Of a stretch of 64,000 nucleotides of DNA, positions 47,501-53,500 are shown piece by piece. Position numbers and translations under genes: made by a program. The DNA lies in the NCBI GenBank assembly GCA_958299035.1, contig CATQJL010000316.1:22545676-22609675 (forward strand), read 5' to 3'. The notes beneath the pieces are model-generated. The model was not told the origin of the DNA and ran no database searches. It was given only the letters and a program-made list of their open reading frames with translations. The stretch's first letter is position 1, and each line of letters opens with the position of its first letter. Origin of the DNA: Cylicocyclus nassatus. Lineage: Eukaryota > Nematoda > Chromadorea > Rhabditida > Strongylidae.

Positions 47501-50500
47501 CATTCGTTCATCAGAACATGAGTACTACTCTTCCTGCAGCCTGCACAACTTGTGAGATTCACCAGTGGGGGGGGGGGGCAAATAGGAGGAATAGTCCAGA
47601 ATGTGCGCAACTTCTTTAAAGGCGGTGTCCGGGCATAAACTCGATTTTAGAAAATACACTTACCGGGGGTTATCCGTAACGCTGAATCCGAAAACCGACA
47701 TCAGAAGACTCGAAAGTGGTGAGAACATGCGTTTTCGAAGTCCTTACAATTTGACATCGAACGATCCCGCCAAGGCTGAGACGCAGAGTTGCTGCGGGAC
47801 CCTACGATTTTAACTGTGTCGGCATGCGTACTCTGCCGCAAAATATAGTTCAAACGAGCGAAACATTTCGTCGAACGAATAAATTTCGAATAATCGGCTC
47901 TTGAAAAATATTCGAACGAACGAGCATTATTCGATCTGTGATTTTCAGATTATTCGAATTCGAATATTCGAATAACGCTACATTTCAAAATTCGAATGAA
48001 CGAATATTCGAATAAATGGTGTTGGCCGAATATTCGACTATTCGAATAATCGAATAATTACATATGGTTGAATAATCGACTATTCGACTATTCGAATAAT
48101 CATACCTCTCCGAATATTCGACTATTCGAATAACTCAAATAATCTAGCGCCACAAACAATGCTGTTTTTTTTCTTTGTTGCAGTTTTCTGCAAAAAAATA
48201 ATAGCTATATGTGATCTAGATTTGTAGCTCTGATAATTATATGCGTAGCAAATGGTAAGGATGACTGGGTTATTGTCACTTGGTCAGGGTTCTACCTAGA
48301 AAATAAAAGAATTTCACTCAGACATGTAGTTCAAGGTGTTCATCGGCTTTTGAGATGGCTACAGAGCCTTACTTAGTAACCATTTTAATTCCGCATTTAT
48401 TCTTCCTCACAGAAGTTTTTCCCAAAGCTAAACAGAACTTCCTCCCAAAGCTGAAGATTCAACATGGAAAGCCTTTCAGAATAGGTTGTAGTTGTTCGTA
48501 ACTTATTCGTGATGGTCAGCATTGTGTGAGTTCTGAGACTAGCCCTGGGAGAACACGAGGAAGGCCTACAGTAAGTACAGTACAGACAATTACAGATATT
48601 TCCAGGCCTACGTAGGCCTATAGAATCAGTGAGCCTCTGCAGCAGAGGTGGCGCACTGTTGTCTACATAATACTTTTGTGCGCATCCAAATCCAGAAAAG
48701 AATCCTGGAAATATCTGTAATTTAGTTGCTAATCTAGTACTTGTCGGAAATTATCAATCGCTGAGTTTCACAGTTTCTTTTGTAGGATTGAATTTTCACG
48801 AAGTTGTTTTGGTTATATCTTTAAGGTTTGTACTGTTGTAAGGAATCTTCCATCTCTTTTACTCAGGTTAAAAATAATTATTGTTCAACTTATACGCCTA
48901 CTTGAAGTTATAATTCCTCTACGAACTTTGCAACATCCTAACACTAGTTTCTTTTACGCCTCCTGACTATAAGGGCAGCCGATTTGAATATAGTGACTGA
49001 CATACAGGCTGCCGCCACAAGTCAAGCGGCTCAGTCCTTACGACCACCTTGCTCTGGCCTTGCGATGGTAATGTATCTTTCAGGTATTTTGACATGCGGG
49101 CGGTGATTAGGCTGGCAAGGCAAGTGGAGATCTCGAGATGAATGAGCGAATGAATGTTGCCTATACGTGCTGCCTTACGGGCCGGGCATACTTCACGCGA
49201 TTTTAGTCGCGACGCGATTTGGCAATATTCCAATTGTCAATAACTCACTATAAGCACATTTTATAAGTGCAGAAGACAGAACATTTTATCAGTCCACCTA
49301 AGTTATACGTACTATGCATGTGCAGTTTGCTAATGTTGGATCTGAAGACCTTTGGCGAATTGGTCACTCGCGACTAAAATCGCGTGAAGTATGCCCGGCC
49401 CTTTAAAGGAGCTGGTCCTTCACATGCTTATGCAAGCTGTTTGAGGACCGGTGGTTCGCTAAAGAGCGCCCAATGACGGCTTTCTTCTTCACCCATTTTA
49501 GAGTTTGGAGGTATTTCCGCATGATATCCATCTCAGCTTCTCAGACTCGATTTCCAGAAGATAGTTCAGCACTCCAAATGAATTATGCATAAGACTTGCA
49601 TCACTATGCTCTGGCATGATTCGCGACTTATGCCTTAAAAAGGGAAGCTTGCTAGCCATTCTGTCATATGATTCATTTGAGTGATTGACCGATCGGGGAC
49701 ATACTTGTACTCAGTGTAGAACAACTGAAGTTTTCTTTTGACATCGAATGTTCGAATGAATGTTCCGAAATATTCGAATATTCGAATGACTGTTTTTCAA
49801 GTTGGCTCGAATATTCGAATATTCGAGTAACTGTTTTTTAAAAATCCTCGAATAAACGAATATTCGAATAACTCATTTTTTCAAATCATCAAATGAACGA
49901 ATTATTCGAATACAGGCCTTTTTCACTTATTCGACTATTCGAATAATCGAATAATTGGACTTTCTCGAATATTCGACTATTCGAATATTCGAATAGTCGA
50001 ATATTTCGAATAAAATATTCGAACACGAATATTCGGTTCTAACTATACCGCAGAACACAAATTTAACCAAGTGGAGAACCCCGCCCCAAGGCGTAAGTTT
50101 CCCCACTTTTCGATCTTTTTTCTTGCCGTAGTCGAACGTCATAACCTCGCACTTGCGCGATGCCGCTTATGTGGGCCGCCACTTTCGCATGGCACTGAAC
50201 TCCCGAAACCCTCACCTTGTCCGGACACTGTCTTCAAAGGCGATATGCTACGCCCATGAGGAAAGGCGTCTAGGCTTTACCAACTTCTGGGCCGCTGCCT
50301 GATTTCGCCGGCCTGAATAACATTATAACATTTTAATGGATGAAAGCGCGAAAAGAAAGTGTGTCTTCGATTATTTCGCGTGAAGTGCCGGCAGTGCACA
50401 AATATCTCACAGTCGCAAATTCTAAATCGTCAAGATTCTCTTGTATCAAACTGAGCATGCAACACGTCCTGGAAAGGCTTAAGTTGATAGTCATCACCCT

Positions 50501-53500
50501 TTCCGAGCAAGCATTAGTAATATGTGAACAAGAGCCTGCCATGAACTACTAGTTGAGCTTCATTTGTCATGGAGCGGTCAATATGCTTCATTAACACTGT
50601 TTTGTTGTAATAAGCCAAGCATCGCTCTTATCTTGTTCTTCGTTTTTCACAATTCAGGAAAAAAACCTGAATCTGGATATGAACTCATATGAACTCAGGA
50701 AGCGGATGTCGTATTTCTTTCAGAGCTCTAGAAGCTGAGAAACACGAACAAGTGAAGGTCGACGAGCTGGAAAGCACTTTATCCTCAAAAAACTCAGATG
50801 CGGATGTGGAGAAGGAGCAGTCTATGAGAGAAATGTATCAAGATATGATTGACAAATTGGCGGAGATGGTGGGTCTAATCTTTCATCTTTTTGAGTTGTT
50901 TTGGCGCACACACCAGATATTTTAGCATACATTGTCGCGACAATCGCAGAGATCATCATTGGCCAACGAACGCTTTACACTGGATGAGCAAGGTAAGTAA
51001 GTTGGATAGCTGGAATAGGAATTGAGCAGTACCTTACATGAGTTGGAATTTTTGCATGCAGATAAATCATTTAGAACTTGTCAGTTCGATACGTGAGTCT
51101 TTTACAAGATATAGAGAAAAAAATCGTTCTGCATTGTTCCAAAATATAATTACTTCAAATAGTGTGTTGTCCGTTACGTATAGATAATGTATAGAACATA
51201 TACTGAAAAATAACTGGACCATACAAAAAGGTTAAAAAAATAAAAATTCAACAATATGTCGAGATATTCGATTAACACCAACTCCTCTTGTTAGAAAGGC
51301 ACCCTGTATATCACTGGAGTCGGGCAGCAGGGCGGGGCTTCGGTCGATTAGAGAGCAAGTAAACGTGGGAGATGCAGGCTCTGCATTTCCCTCTCGTATG
51401 TGCTCTCTAATCCACCGAAGCCCCGCCTTCCAGAAGCCATCTTCAGTGAAACAGAGGCTAGTTCGCGAAACCAAAGCTAAAAATAAATTCAGAGTTTGCA
51501 TGATTTGGCTTTTCCAACTACCGATTCTTATAGAAGTTGTTTTCTTTGATCATCATCCGTGCATCAACATATTCTTGCTACAAACGATACTAAAGGGTTT
51601 TTTTCTTCTGACGTACTGTAAAGACCAAATTTATTGAGAGTAGAAGTTACCATTTAACAAAACTTCTATTGCGAATGATGGATCTAGCAGTAAAAAGTTC
51701 CCAAGGTTTCCTGTTTCTTCATCCATTTTCCGTTCCATGTTTGATACGATGAAGATATGTATCAAGCCCATAATATTAGGTTGACCCGAAAGTTCTTTCG
51801 CACCATTTTCAAAAATTCATAACGTCTGAATTCTCCAACCGGTTTGACTAATTTGATTTTTATGTAAAAGAGTAAGTCATGCTCTTTATAATGGCGTCTT
51901 AGCTGCTTACTAATGATCATCTGTTGCATAGATAGGAGCGATAGAAGAAAATTGGTCAAAATTCGAATTTTCTGTGTAGGGTCATAAAAAATCGAAAACT
52001 TGCAATAAAAATCGGAGCAGTCGTATTATAGGTTCTTTCACCAGCTTTTTATAACAGTGCAAAGTGCTAATTGAGCGCCTCTATGAAATATGATTTTCCT
52101 GAAAAATGCCAAAATAAATCAAATTCGCCCTTTTGTATTGCTTGCTCGAAAATCATAACTTTTCATAGAGACGCTCAATCAGCGCAAACTTTGCATAGTT
52201 AGAAAGAGCTGGTGAAAGAACCTACAATACGACTGCTCCAATTTTTGTTGCATGTTTCCAATTTTTTATGAACCTACACAGAAAATTTGAATTTTGACTA
52301 ATTTTCTTCCATCGCTCCTATCTATGCAATAGATGACCACTAGTAAGCAGCTAATATGTCATTGTAAAGAGCATGACTTACTCTTTGACAAAAAATAAAA
52401 GTAGTCAAATCGGTTGAAAAATTCAAAAGTGAATTTTTTGAAATGGTGCGAAAGAACTTTCGAGCCAACCTAATACGTTCAATATACTAACCAATGATGT
52501 TGTTGCAATCAAACATTATTGAAGCGATGATGGAAGAACTTGACTGATTTGAACCCAGAAGAACCCAGAAAATTTGAATCTTTTCCTAGTGTTACCACCT
52601 GTGATCTATACAAAAGGAACAGCCTAAGGATATAATACAATGACATGAAGAATTATGTTTGAGTAATGAATTTTATACGAGTAGTTGAAGGTATACTATT
52701 CAAGGCTACGCGAATTTCTATCAAGTTTCGTTATATTAGGTAATCAAAAGTACTTCTCTCCATTTTCGAAAATTCATAACTTTCTTCTTTCTCAACCGAT
52801 TTGCACATGTTCATTTTTATTTGAAAGAGAATATCATGTTCTTTCGAATATTGGCTAAAGCACTTCTGATTTTGATCAAAGGAAGCTGTAGAGATCAAAG
52901 CCGAAGAAGAAAATAACTCAATTTTCGAGTTTCCTGTGTTTACGTAAAAAAGTTGAAACCCGCAACAAAAATCGGAGGAGTCGGTATTGTAGGTTCTATC
53001 ACCTCCTTTTCCAATGAGGCAAAGTTTTGTTGATTCAACCTCCATATGAAAAGTTGTGATTTTCGAAGAAAAAGCTAAATCCAATTCGCTGTTGTTGTGT
53101 ACTGCTTGCTCATAAATCATAAATTTAAGAAATGTTCATTCAGCGCAAACTTAGCTCAGTCAGATAAGGCCGATAGTGAAAGTTATAAGACCGGCTGACG
53201 AATTTTTGAAAATAGTGCGAACAAACTTTCGGTTCAACCTAATGTTAAAAACCAAAATTTTTTGGTCACAGAAATCCAGTTCGCCTGCTACTGAACTAGA
53301 TATCTGGTTATAGCCAGCTTATTTGAAGTATCGTTATAGTTGAAGATTTTTCATAAAGTAGGTGCTTTATATGTTTTTGAAAACGTATGTTCCTATCCCA
53401 GCTAGTCTCTAATATAAATGTAAGCTCTTTCAGTTTCATCGCTGAGCCAAGAGGTCGATCAGCTACGACATGAAGTGGATGCTTTGAACACGGCACTAAA

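Noticed and set aside
50340..50552. 70-codon ORF near 50.4 kb as exon or transposase
   Set aside because: Open on both strands, no motif, and not needed for the exon chain of the coiled-coil gene.
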